16,145 nucleotides of DNA from JBFXAM01 sp050184295 (GCA_050184295.1 JBFXAM010000102.1:1-16145), one strand, 5' to 3'. Shown: positions 7,835-14,770, counted from the stretch's first letter. The notes: generated by a model not told the origin, from the letters alone. A program made the numbers and translations.

Positions 7835-8256
7835 ATCGCGCGCAGCTCGGCGTGCTCGTGCGGCGCGCAGAAGGTAACGGACATGCCGCTTGCGCCCGCG
7901 CGCTCCGTTCGGCCCACTCGGTGAACGTACGTCTCGGGCTCAGCGCTGACGTCATCGTCGATCACGCGCGCGATCTCATCGACGGGTAGCCCCCGGGAGG
8001 CAAGGTCCGTGGCGACCAGCACCGATGTCGTCGCGGCGCGAAACTCCTTCCGCACGCGAGGCCGGTGGTCCTGCTCCTTGTCGCCGTGCATCGCGGTGGA
8101 CCGCACGCCGGCCCGCTGCCAATCGCCGGGGGCGACGTTGTCTGCGGCTCGCTCCGCACGCCTGAACACGCGCGTCCGCTCGCGCGGCCCCTCACGCAGC
8201 AGTCTGGCCAACCGGCCAGGCCTGGCGTGCTGCTCGACGAAGCGGGCCCCGTGGCG
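7831..8256 (-). pseudogene. DEAD-box RNA helicase C-terminal (RecA2) relic
   Basis: Read on the minus strand, the frame contains ARFVEQ...LARLLRE, AMHGDKEQ, TTSVLVATDLASRGL, EPETYVHRVGRTERAGASG and LRAIE. These match helicase motifs IV, V (VATDxASRGxD) and VI (HRIGRTGRAG) of the DEAD-box family. The whole first RecA domain, including Walker A and DEAD, is missing. No start codon fits the family. The protein ends right after LRAIE, at the junction with the IS3 relic. Motif VI has Glu where Gly is conserved (GRTERAG), and motif IV is eroded (RVFRRAER instead of LVFTRTK-like). It is a decaying fragment without ATPase capacity, and it lies immediately downstream of the propeller-protein gene. Confidence 0.8.
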
Positions 8257-8306
8257 CTTCTGGCAGGGGTGGTTCCGCAGCGCGATCTTCCCTTCCACCC
8301 CTTCCA

Positions 8307-10040
8307 TCAATGAATAGGCTTCCACCCCCACTGATACCCCGGCGGCGATTGCCCATAGCTATACGCATTCTCGCTTTCGCCGGAATTGTGGCTGTCGCCA
8401 GCCAGGCAGCCCCACTCGACCGGGCCGCGCCCATGGGTCGCGAAGCAGTGCAACCAGCCGGCGCGGTCCGCGATCAGCAGCTCCAGCTTGCCGTCGCCGT
8501 CGAGGTCCGCGACCGCGGGCGAGCACTCCGCCGGCGCCTCCAGCGCGATCTCCCGCAGCACATGCCCCGCGCTCGATAGAATCACCAGCACGCCGCGCTC
8601 GGCGCCGGCCGCGTCACGCTCGATGGTGGTGACAGCGATCTCCAGCGCGCGATCCTCATTGAGATTCGCCACGACTGGCGCGCCCCACACAACGCCGCGC
8701 GTGCCCACGCGCCAGCGCGCCCCCTCCACGCCATACAACCCCACGCTGCTGCCCGGTCCCTCGAACGGCCCCGCGGTACAGACGAGCACTTGCGGCGGGC
8801 CGTCGGGCGCGCCGACGGTGCGCGGCGCGGCGACGACACTGGCGCTGAAGTCCAGCGCCGCGGACCAGGTCGGCGCGACGCGCAACCCGCCGCGGGCGCG
8901 CTCCACGCGATAGATCGTCGCGCGCTGGTCGGCGATATAGCCCCCAACGCCATCGACCGCGCTGTTCGCGACCGGGCCGGCAAGAATTCCGGCGGCGGCA
9001 CTGGTCTCGCCGCGCGTCGCCCCGGTGGACGCCGTCAGCACGCGCACGCTGCCGTCGGCCGCCGTCACGAGGATGTCCGGCGCGCTGCCTCCGAGCACGC
9101 GGCCCGCGGCGAGTCGCACTCCGACCGATTCGTCGCCCGGCGCCCCATGCCGCCGCGCGCCCGCCGTGCTCCAGATGATCTTGCCCGAGACGCCGCTGAT
9201 CGCCGCCAGCTTGCCACCGCGCGCCGCGATCACCCCGTCGCTCACGCCGTCGCGGTTAACGTCCAGCGACAGCGGCGGCGCGATGATGGCGGCGCCGATG
9301 TTCTGCTTCCAGCGCTCGACGCCGTTGCGATTCACGAAGTGCACGAACCCGTTGCGACACGCGACGAACAGCCCGTCGTCGCCGGCCGCGAGTCCCATCA
9401 CGTCGCGCGGGCCGCGCTCGGTCGAGCGAAACAGATACTCGACCGCGCCATCCGCCCGCACGCGCACGACGCCGTCGGCTTCATCGCCCGCGTCATCGAA
9501 CGCGGCGCCCAGCGACGCGACGTAGACGGCGTCATCGATCGGCAGGACCGCGCTGAACCACGCCGTGAGCCCCACCGGCGCGCGCCACAACCGCTCCAGT
9601 CTCACGCGGTCGACCGAGGCGAGCTTCGGAGGCTCACCGGCCCGGCGGCGCTTCCAGTCGTCACGAAACCGCTGCCAGTCCGCGGTGCGGTCGCCGTAGT
9701 CGGTGCCCGTGACGCGTGCCAGCATGCGCTGCACGCGCGGATCGTCGACCTCGTACCGATTCAGGATGCGCGCCGCGAGCTCCTCATGGCGATTCGTCCA
9801 CGCCGCACCCGTCTCGCGCTCCCATTGCCGCACCGCGTGATCGGCGGCGTCCGACGACCCCGCCTGCGCGAGCAGTTGCAAGCCGCGCGACACCGACCAG
9901 TCGAGCCCGCGCGTGCGTGTGAGCCACCACGCGCCGCCCGCGGCGCCGAGCAGCGCGAACGCGAGAAGCACCGCGCCCGGCGAGACGCGCGCCCGTCCGC
10001 GCGTTGGACGACTTGCCGCTTTGGGGATCCGCAACGCCAC
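8307..10040 (-). CDS. Membrane-anchored FG-GAP/PQQ-like beta-propeller protein
   Basis: About 577 residues from the GTG at 10040, which has GGAG five bases upstream. The frame is open to a GTG at 10109, but those 23 codons have low third-position GC and sit in a hairpin, so the shorter start is preferred. A basic N-terminus precedes a single hydrophobic segment (about residues 22-40, PGAVLLAFALLGAAGGAWWL), predicted to anchor the protein with its bulk outside the cytoplasm. After a helical linker, propeller-like repeats follow: GLFVACRNGFVHFVNRNGVERW, DVNRDGVSDGVIAARGGKL, ANLNEDRALEIAVTTIE and ADLDGDGKLELLIADRAGWL. The DxDxDG-type loops are typical of FG-GAP/VCBS calcium-binding blades, and the alternation of 'data value' and 'display' strands resembles PQQ-type propellers without the catalytic residues. 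Ligand and role are unknown. It has no operon partner and is divergent from the membrane-protein/heme oxygenase unit. Confidence 0.82.
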   Translation of the reverse strand: MALRIPKAASRPTRGRARVSPGAVLLAFALLGAAGGAWWLTRTRGLDWSVSRGLQLLAQAGSSDAADHAVRQWERETGAAWTNRHEELAARILNRYEVDDPRVQRMLARVTGTDYGDRTADWQRFRDDWKRRRAGEPPKLASVDRVRLERLWRAPVGLTAWFSAVLPIDDAVYVASLGAAFDDAGDEADGVVRVRADGAVEYLFRSTERGPRDVMGLAAGDDGLFVACRNGFVHFVNRNGVERWKQNIGAAIIAPPLSLDVNRDGVSDGVIAARGGKLAAISGVSGKIIWSTAGARRHGAPGDESVGVRLAAGRVLGGSAPDILVTAADGSVRVLTASTGATRGETSAAAGILAGPVANSAVDGVGGYIADQRATIYRVERARGGLRVAPTWSAALDFSASVVAAPRTVGAPDGPPQVLVCTAGPFEGPGSSVGLYGVEGARWRVGTRGVVWGAPVVANLNEDRALEIAVTTIERDAAGAERGVLVILSSAGHVLREIALEAPAECSPAVADLDGDGKLELLIADRAGWLHCFATHGRGPVEWGCLAGDSHNSGESENAYSYGQSPPGYQWGWKPIH

Positions 10041-10094
10041 TTTCGCTCCGCGAGAACGACGCACTGCTCGATGTGCGATCGGTATATCTTGGTT

Positions 10095-10110
10095 CGTGCG
10101 TTTCCGCACG
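10095..10110 (-). promoter_or_regulatory. GAAA-tetraloop hairpin in the probable 5' leader of the propeller gene
   Basis: On the minus strand CGTGCG-GAAA-CGCACG forms a 6-bp stem capped by a GNRA-type tetraloop, 55-70 bases before the preferred GTG start at 10040. It encloses the alternative GTG at 10107-10109. It may stabilise or regulate the leader transcript; the effect is inferred from structure only. Confidence 0.35.
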
Positions 10111-10209
10111 TGGCTGAACGAGACCGCGTCTCAAAAAAAGCGGTGGCGCTGTCGACGGGTGAAGGTGGCGTGGTTCCGGGGGGCCGGCCGATTTTTTCGG
10201 TCGCGGCTG

Positions 10210-10238
10210 TTGCGTAATACTCGCGAATGATTTAATAT
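10210..10238 (+). promoter_or_regulatory. Candidate sigma-70-type promoter for the small membrane protein/heme oxygenase unit
   Basis: TTGCGT (10210-10215) and TAATAT (10233-10238) are separated by exactly 17 bases, in the most AT-rich stretch of this otherwise GC-rich window. Transcription would begin near 10245, about 70 bases before the ATG at 10314. The -35 box matches consensus only at TTG. Confidence 0.4.
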
Positions 10239-10313
10239 TCAAACAACGTCCGGAGACCACGATCGCTCGGCGCGCGGCCTTCCTGACAATAACGCTATAT
10301 GGGCCGAAGGGTT

Positions 10314-10469
10314 ATGAGCACGCCGAACCACCAACCCGACACCCTTGCCGGCGGCGGTGCACGCCGGTGGTTGCGCCGGCTGGGCGTTGCCGGATTCCTC
10401 TTCTTCCTCGGCAAAGGCCTGGTTTGGCTGCTCGTGGCGTTTGTCGCCGTCGAAGGCTGTCGCCGTTGA
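10314..10469 (+). CDS. 51-residue single-span membrane protein upstream of heme oxygenase
   Basis: The ATG at 10314 opens a 51-codon frame ending in TGA at 10467-10469. A polar N-terminus is followed by a basic patch (ARRWLRRLG), then a hydrophobic segment from about residue 25 to 46 (VAGFLFFLGKGLVWLLVAF...) and a short charged tail with one cysteine (EGCRR). The positive-inside rule would put the N-terminus in the cytoplasm. Third codon positions are strongly G/C, as in neighbouring genes, which supports real coding. A GAAGG lies close to the ATG, with short spacing. It ends 103 bases before the heme oxygenase start on the same strand and has the AT-rich promoter upstream, so the two may be co-transcribed. 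No family was recognised with confidence. The codon bias and textbook membrane topology favour a genuine small protein. Confidence 0.6.
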   Translation: MSTPNHQPDTLAGGGARRWLRRLGVAGFLFFLGKGLVWLLVAFVAVEGCRR

Positions 10470-10572
10470 CGCCGCGCCCGTCGCGCGCACCGGGCCACTC
10501 CGCGCATGGGGCGCCCCCCTCGTCGCGCCGCCGCAGCACGCAACCGCACCCTCGACGATCAGGAGCCTTACG

Positions 10573-11220
10573 TTGATCAGCAATGGAATCATGAATCGCT
10601 TGCGCGACGAGACCCGCCCGCAACACGAGCACGCCGAGAGTCGTCCGTTTGAACAAGCGCTCGCGGCCGGCCGATTGCCGCGCGAGCTCTACGTCGAGAA
10701 TCTCGGGCAGCGCCTGTGCATGCACAAGGTGCTCGAAGCGCCGCTTCGTCAACTCGTCGCGCGCGACCCGCGCCTCGCCGACCTGGTCCTCGACGAACAG
10801 TATCAAACGCCCAATCTCCACGCGGATCTCGCCTTTTTCGGCATCGACGCCGCCGTTGTCCGCCCGCGCGCCGCGACCGCGGCGCTGGTGCGCGAGATCG
10901 AAGCCGCCGCGGACCAGGAGCCGCTCGCGCTGCTCGGCTTCTTCTATGTCTTTGAAGGAAGCAAGAACGGCGCGCACTTTCTCGCCAAGCGCCTGCGCGC
11001 CGCCTATCAGCTCGAACAGAACGGGCTGCGTTACTTCGATCCGCACGGCGACCAGCAGCGCCCGCTCTGGCACGCGTTCAAGGCGCGCATGGACCTCGTG
11101 CCGCTCACACCCGCGGAGGCCGACGCCATCGTCGCCGCCGCACGGGCGACGTTCCAACGCGTCGCCGAGGTCGAAGACGAAATCTATTACGAGCGGATGG
11201 GCGCCGCGCCCGCGGCGTAG
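10573..11220 (+). CDS. Heme oxygenase (biliverdin-producing type)
   Basis: About 215 residues, the normal size for bacterial heme oxygenases. The TTG at 10573 is chosen because a perfect AGGAG (10561-10565) precedes it by seven bases; the ATG at 10591 lacks such a site. The N-terminal helix reads LRDETRPQHEHAES, placing His18 where the proximal heme ligand lies in the L(K/R)xxTxxxHxxAE pattern. The distal-helix region is FFYVFEGSKNGAHFLAK (about 123-139), followed by GLRYFDPHG. Family members split heme into biliverdin, ferrous iron and CO in the cytoplasm, using ferredoxin or another reductant. The distal helix carries KNGAH where many relatives have two adjacent glycines, so activity should not be taken for granted. 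No iron-uptake or biliverdin-reductase gene is adjacent, only the small membrane protein. A hairpin at 11243 probably ends transcription. Confidence 0.83.
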   Translation: MISNGIMNRLRDETRPQHEHAESRPFEQALAAGRLPRELYVENLGQRLCMHKVLEAPLRQLVARDPRLADLVLDEQYQTPNLHADLAFFGIDAAVVRPRAATAALVREIEAAADQEPLALLGFFYVFEGSKNGAHFLAKRLRAAYQLEQNGLRYFDPHGDQQRPLWHAFKARMDLVPLTPAEADAIVAAARATFQRVAEVEDEIYYERMGAAPAA

Positions 11221-11242
11221 GCTCGCAGCCCAGTGCCGCTGC

Positions 11243-11265
11243 GCGCGGAACGAGGGATTCCGCGC
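11243..11265. terminator. Hairpin terminator candidate between convergent genes
   Basis: GCGCGGAA (11243-11250) and TTCCGCGC (11258-11265) form a perfect 8-bp stem with a 7-base loop. It lies in the 50-bp gap between the stop of heme oxygenase and that of the minus-strand methyltransferase, so it could act in both directions. There is no T tract on either side. Confidence 0.45.
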
Positions 11266-11270
11266 CGCCG

Positions 11271-11993
11271 CTAACCGCGCGGCGCACGCGACCCGCGCGC
11301 GAGATCCTCGACGTGGCGCACGTGGAAAAAACGCGCCGCGAGCGGTTTGTCGGCATCGGGGCGCGCCCGCTCGACGGGCTCAATCTCCACCGCCAGCGAT
11401 TCCTGCCGCGCTGCGTCGGCGAAGCCGTCGGCGGTCGAACGCCACGCATCGCACAGCAACGCCGCGCCGCCGGGCTTCAGGTGTCTTCGCAGGAACGCCG
11501 CGATCGGCGCCAGGCTGCGTCGTTCATAAAGCACCTCGGCGGCGACGATGCGGTCGGCCACCAGATCAGGATAGGTCTCGCGCCAGTCGACGGCGCGCAC
11601 CGTCGCCGGCGCGAGCCCGCTGACCCGCGCGCTCTCCAGCACAAACGCGAGCGAATCCTCGTCGTAGTCGCTGATCACGGTCGGGTACCCCAGCCCCGTC
11701 GCCACCAGCCCCACCAACCCCAGCCCCGCGCCCAGTTCGAGCACGTTCGGCGGCGCGACCGCAGGCGCCGGCCCCCACGCCGCAACCCGCTCCGCGAGCA
11801 GCACGCACGCCGGCCAGAACTCCGCCCAGTATGGCAGGTACTCATCCGCGGCGAAGCGCCTGGCGGTGCGCGGATCGTCGACGAGCGCGTCGAAGTTCGC
11901 TGGCCCGAGCAACTCGTAGGTGCAGCCGGCGACGTCGACCCGCCGGCGCGTAACGGGGTACCCGCGGAAATGCTCGGGATCCGCGCTGCTCAT
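11271..11993 (-). CDS. Class I SAM methyltransferase (Methyltransf_16/lysine-methyltransferase-like)
   Basis: 240 residues from the ATG at 11993. The frame is open further upstream, but those residues are Arg/Pro-rich and unlike the family. YLPYWAEFWPACVLLAERV (about 52-70) matches the conserved PYWA..WP motif that precedes the SAM fold in this group. Motif I is VLELGAGLGLVGLVA (84-98), the acidic SAM ribose contact is in VISDYDEDSL, motif IV-like sequence is DRIVAAEVLYERRSL, and LLKPGG-like RHLKPGGAALLCDAWR follows. Family members include nicotinamide N-methyltransferase-like and protein-lysine methyltransferases. The target here cannot be read from sequence. No clear Shine-Dalgarno precedes the start. 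It is convergent with heme oxygenase and divergent from the acetyltransferase. Confidence 0.85.
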   Translation of the reverse strand: MSSADPEHFRGYPVTRRRVDVAGCTYELLGPANFDALVDDPRTARRFAADEYLPYWAEFWPACVLLAERVAAWGPAPAVAPPNVLELGAGLGLVGLVATGLGYPTVISDYDEDSLAFVLESARVSGLAPATVRAVDWRETYPDLVADRIVAAEVLYERRSLAPIAAFLRRHLKPGGAALLCDAWRSTADGFADAARQESLAVEIEPVERARPDADKPLAARFFHVRHVEDLARGSRAPRG

Positions 11994-12300
11994 GTCACAG
12001 GGTCCAGGTCGTGCGTCGCGAGCCGGAACATCGCCCCACAGCGTTGCCGATCGCGGCCCGCCCCGCAAGTGGCGGGCGCGGTCCGAATCGGCCTCGCGAC
12101 CGGCGGGCCGGGCACACCGGCGATGCTCGGGCCACCAGCCGCCGCGCCGATCGCGCACGCCGCCGTCCCGCGCGCGGGGCGGATTCCGCGAACCGGCGGC
12201 GCCGAATTCAGATGACGATCGACGATGCGGCGTGTAAGATCGACGCACGGAATCAGGTCATGACCCGGTGTGATCCGCCGGACCCACTTCGAGGATCGCC
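11994..12300. other. Divergent intergenic region, no gene seen
   Basis: This 307-base gap separates the methyltransferase and acetyltransferase starts. Frames across it are Arg/Pro/Ala-rich and show no family features. It holds a GC hairpin, GCCCGCC (12056-12062) with GGCGGGC (12071-12077) and an 8-base loop, and the candidate promoter at 12212-12240. Confidence 0.5.
12212..12240 (+). promoter_or_regulatory. Candidate promoter for the GNAT gene
   Basis: ATGACG (12212-12217) and TAAGAT (12235-12240) are 17 bases apart and match the sigma-70 consensus at four positions each. The gene start at 12301 lies about 55 bases beyond the predicted start of transcription. Confidence 0.3.
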
Positions 12301-12831
12301 GTGGCTGCTCACCCTGTCGCAACCAGCCGGCCCGCTGCGCGTGTGCGCTTGCGCCCGTTTCACGGCGCGGATGCGGACGTGATTGTGACGTGGGTGACGT
12401 CGCCGCACGACACCTACTGGCTCGCGCCCCGCACGGCGCCGCCGCTCACGCGCGAGAAAGTCCGCGCCTGGGGCGGCCCATTGCGCGAACAGCTGGTGCT
12501 CGCGACACCGGACGCCGACGACGCGATCGGCTACGGCGAGGTGAACGTGCTGCACCGCAATCGAGCGGAGTATTGGCTCGGGCACATCGTGCTCGACCCG
12601 CGCGAGCGCGGCCGCGGACTGGGGGTCGCGTTCACCGAGGCGCTGTTGCGGCACGCGTTTCGCCGCTACGCCGCCGTTCGCGTCACGCTCGTCGTATTCG
12701 AGGAGAACGTGCCGGCGGTGCGCTGTTACCGTGCCGCGGGGATGCACGACGACGGACACGAGACGCATTTCTTCCCGGCCTACCAGCGCTACGAGCGGCT
12801 GTTGCGGCTCGCGCAACAGGCCCCAATCTGA
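12301..12831 (+). CDS. GNAT-family N-acetyltransferase
   Basis: 176 residues starting at GTG 12301, with GAGGA 5-7 bases upstream. The acetyl-CoA pyrophosphate-binding motif is IVLDPRERGRGLGVAFTEAL (about 96-115), with the R-x-x-G-x-G core at 103-108. The C-terminal ENVPAVRCYRAAGM segment (135-148) is the usual GNAT motif B, where a cofactor-contacting Asn and the Y-x-x-x-G turn occur. The N-terminus RLRPFHGADADVIVTWV resembles RimJ/RimL-like acetyltransferases that act on protein N-termini or small amines; the substrate is unknown. It stands alone between a methyltransferase and a sigma factor, and a GC hairpin follows its stop. Confidence 0.87.
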   Translation: MAAHPVATSRPAARVRLRPFHGADADVIVTWVTSPHDTYWLAPRTAPPLTREKVRAWGGPLREQLVLATPDADDAIGYGEVNVLHRNRAEYWLGHIVLDPRERGRGLGVAFTEALLRHAFRRYAAVRVTLVVFEENVPAVRCYRAAGMHDDGHETHFFPAYQRYERLLRLAQQAPI

Positions 12832-12851
12832 CGCGCGAAACCGCCGGATGT

Positions 12852-12867
12852 CGGCCGTTATCGGCCG
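12852..12867. terminator. Hairpin downstream of the GNAT gene
   Basis: CGGCCG-TTAT-CGGCCG (12852-12867) forms a 6-bp stem with a 4-base loop, 20 bases after the acetyltransferase stop. Outer CGCCGG/CCGGCG arms could extend it. The T run of a classic intrinsic terminator is missing. Confidence 0.4.
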
Positions 12868-12874
12868 GCGGCGC

Positions 12875-12903
12875 TGGCCGGGCGCGACGCCGGCGGATAT
12901 AGT
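12875..12903 (+). promoter_or_regulatory. Candidate promoter upstream of the sigma-70 gene
   Basis: TATAGT (12898-12903) matches the -10 consensus at five of six positions. A weak TGGCCG lies at the -35 position (12875-12880) with 17-base spacing. It leaves a leader of about 140 bases before the ATG at 13053. Confidence 0.28.
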
Positions 12904-13052
12904 CCTTTGGCCGTGATGCCTCGCGGTCCGCGTGCCGATACGACAACGGGAGCACCATCGTCTCACCCGCGCTGCTCGCCGTTGCGATTGCGCGTGTGCG
13001 CTGGGATTCGCGAGCGCGGCGGGCTGATTCGGGTGCGCGGGGTCGAAGCGGA

Positions 13053-13946
13053 ATGACGACAAAACTCGAGTCTGCCCTCGGCGACTATCTCAAACAGATC
13101 AAGAAGTACGACCTGCTCACCGCCGAGGACGAGCGCGAACTCGGTTCGCGCATCCGCGCTGCCGCCGCCACCGACGATCGCCTGGCGCGCGGCGAGATCA
13201 CCGTCGACGAGATCGAGCGCATCCAGCGCGACGCCGCCGAAGCGCGCGCCCGCATGATCCAGGCGAACCTGCGGCTCGTGATCAGCGTCGCGAAGAACTT
13301 CCGCAACCGCGGCCTTCCGATGGAAGACCTCGTGAACGAGGGCAACGTCGGGCTTGTGAACGCGGTGGATCGGTTCGACCCCGAGGTCGGCTCGCGCTTC
13401 AGCACCTACGCCAGCTACTGGATCGACCAGGCGATCCGCCGCGCCGTGCAGAGCGCGTCGCAGATGATCCACATTCCCAGCTACCTGATCGAGCAGATCG
13501 GACACATGAAGCTCGCGCTGCGCGAGCTCGAGGAGTCGCTCGGCCGCCCGCCCACGTCTCAGGAACTCGCGCGCGAAATGGAGACGACGCCACGCAAGGT
13601 CGCCGCGATCTCGCAGGCCCTGCGGGCGTGCGCGCGGCCCTCGGCCAGCGCTTCCGACGACGACGGCGCCTCGATGGCCGAGTCGCTGCCCGACCGCCGC
13701 ACACCCCCGCCGCACGAAGCCGCCTACTCCGAATCCGACGTCGACTTCGTCAGCCGTATGCTGTCCCGGATCACCGAGCGCGAAGCCCTCGTGCTGAAGC
13801 TCCGCTACGGCCTCGCCGAACCGAGCGGGCGGCGCATGACGCTCAAGGAGATCGGCGAACAGGTCGGCCTGACGCGCGAACGCGTGCGGCAGATCGAGAA
13901 GGAAGCGAAGCGAAAGCTCGAAGAGTATGTGAAGGAATATTTGTAG
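13053..13946 (+). CDS. Sigma-70 family RNA polymerase sigma factor (RpoD/RpoS-like, group 2-type)
   Basis: 297 residues from the ATG at 13053; earlier in-frame codons look non-coding. Region 1.2 is at about 7-36 (DYLKQIKKYDLLTAEDEREL). Region 2 is at about 67-133: NLRLVISVAKNFRNRGL, the core-binding EDLVNEGNVGL, and the -10-reading STYASYWIDQAIRRA. Region 3 is at about 137-192 (IPSYLIEQI). Region 4 is at 235-297, ending in the -35-binding helix-turn-helix TLKEIGEQVGLTRERVRQIE. It lacks the long region 1.1 of housekeeping RpoD, so it is probably an alternative, group 2-like factor rather than the primary one. Tyr144 stands where E. coli RpoD has His455 of the extended -10-reading motif, while the following Glu is kept. 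An Asp/Ser/Pro-rich linker (195-225) joins regions 3 and 4. It is convergent with the ECF sigma gene 45 bases away. Confidence 0.93.
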   Translation: MTTKLESALGDYLKQIKKYDLLTAEDERELGSRIRAAAATDDRLARGEITVDEIERIQRDAAEARARMIQANLRLVISVAKNFRNRGLPMEDLVNEGNVGLVNAVDRFDPEVGSRFSTYASYWIDQAIRRAVQSASQMIHIPSYLIEQIGHMKLALRELEESLGRPPTSQELAREMETTPRKVAAISQALRACARPSASASDDDGASMAESLPDRRTPPPHEAAYSESDVDFVSRMLSRITEREALVLKLRYGLAEPSGRRMTLKEIGEQVGLTRERVRQIEKEAKRKLEEYVKEYL

Positions 13947-13991
13947 GCGTTCCGGCGGCTTGCACCCACTCGGCGGCGCCCTTCCGACCCG

Positions 13992-14558
13992 TCAACCCGC
14001 CTGCTCGCGAAGCGCCGTCTGAAGCCAGTCGCGCGTCTCATACCACTGGCGACGGACGGTTCCAGGTGAGAGCCCAAGCTGATCCGCCGTCTGCTCCACG
14101 CTCAGCCCCACGTAATAACGCAGCCGAACGATGCAAGCCTTGCGCGGATCCTCGTCGTCGAGCCGCGCGAGCATCGCCGCGAGGTCGACCGTTTGCCCGT
14201 TGGATTCCAGGGCGCAGGTCGCGGCGGCGTCAAAATGACAGCGCCGAAACAGGCCGCCGCGCTTCTGGGCCGCCCGGGCACGGGCCTCCTCGACCAGCGC
14301 GAATCTCATGACCCGCACAATCGAGGCGCAGAAATGGGCGCGCCCCTGCCACACGGGGCCCTGCGGCGCGAGGCGCAGATACGCCTCGTGCAAGATCGCG
14401 TCGGGATCGGGCGCGGGCCGCAGTCCGCACCGGCGGAGGCACGCGCGCGCCGCGCCGCGCAGCTCTTCGTAAATCGCCGGCATCAGCTCGTTTGCGGAAA
14501 AATAACGCGGAGCGAGCGCGGGACGCTCGCCAAGCTGAACCGTCGGCCCCTCGATCAC
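13992..14558 (-). CDS. ECF-type RNA polymerase sigma factor (Planctomycetes Sig-70_X6/TIGR02999-like)
   Basis: 188 residues from the GTG at 14558, preceded by a GGGAAAAG purine stretch; earlier codons look non-coding. Region 2 runs from about 22 to 105: ELMPAIYEELRGAARACL, DAILHEAYLRL and WQGRAHFCASIVRVMRFALV, followed by QKRGG. These match the Planctomycetes-expanded ECF group, usually written LYDELRRLA...HEAYLRL...W.GR.HF. Region 4 is at about 139-185, with the helix-turn-helix SVEQTADQLGLSPGTVRRQW. Only regions 2 and 4 are present, as expected for ECF factors. Members of this group often lack a classic adjacent anti-sigma gene and may be controlled by kinases or other partners. None is encoded next to it here. 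Confidence 0.9.
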   Translation of the reverse strand: MIEGPTVQLGERPALAPRYFSANELMPAIYEELRGAARACLRRCGLRPAPDPDAILHEAYLRLAPQGPVWQGRAHFCASIVRVMRFALVEEARARAAQKRGGLFRRCHFDAAATCALESNGQTVDLAAMLARLDDEDPRKACIVRLRYYVGLSVEQTADQLGLSPGTVRRQWYETRDWLQTALREQAG

Positions 14559-14631
14559 GTTCTTTTCCCACTGCCGTGGCGGACGGCGGATTCCCGCGGC
14601 GTGAACCGCCCGCGCCCGCGTTGCTGCGCCG

Positions 14632-14660
14632 AGTGTAGCTGGTTGACCGCGACGCAGCAA
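14632..14660 (-). promoter_or_regulatory. Candidate promoter for the ECF sigma gene
   Basis: On the minus strand TTGCTG (14660-14655) and TACACT (14637-14632) are 17 bases apart. Transcription would start near 14625, about 65 bases before the GTG at 14558 and downstream of the terminator of the preceding gene. Each box matches the consensus at three or four positions. Confidence 0.38.
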
Positions 14661-14730
14661 AACAATTCGGAGAACTCGCCTTCGCGCGCACCACGGAAAT
14701 TCTCGCGGCGCCGGCCGCGGCGCGGAAAGA

Positions 14731-14770
14731 GAAAACCGGCCGCGCGCCGCAAGTTGCGGCGGCGGCCGGT
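14731..14770 (-). terminator. Strong intrinsic terminator of the Asp-rich protein gene
   Basis: ACCGGCCGC (14735-14743) pairs with GCGGCCGGT (14762-14770), and inside it CGCCGC pairs with GCGGCG around an AAGTT loop. The result is a stem of about 15 bp with one bulged G. On the minus strand the stem is followed by a TTTTC-TCTTT tract. It lies about 100 bases past the TAA at 14870, the position expected for terminating that gene before the ECF unit. Confidence 0.75.

Noticed and set aside
8790..10217. Plus-strand open frame of 475 codons opposite the propeller gene
   Set aside because: It is an Arg/His/Ala-rich shadow. The minus strand has a membrane anchor and calcium-loop propeller blades.
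11994..12248. N-terminal extension of the second methyltransferase upstream of the ATG at 11993
   Set aside because: The extra ~85 residues are Arg/Pro/Gly-rich and unlike the family, which normally begins shortly before the PYWA..WP motif.
14735..14770. The large palindrome as an attachment or recombination site
   Set aside because: It is followed by a T tract on the minus strand, just beyond a gene end, so an intrinsic terminator explains it fully.
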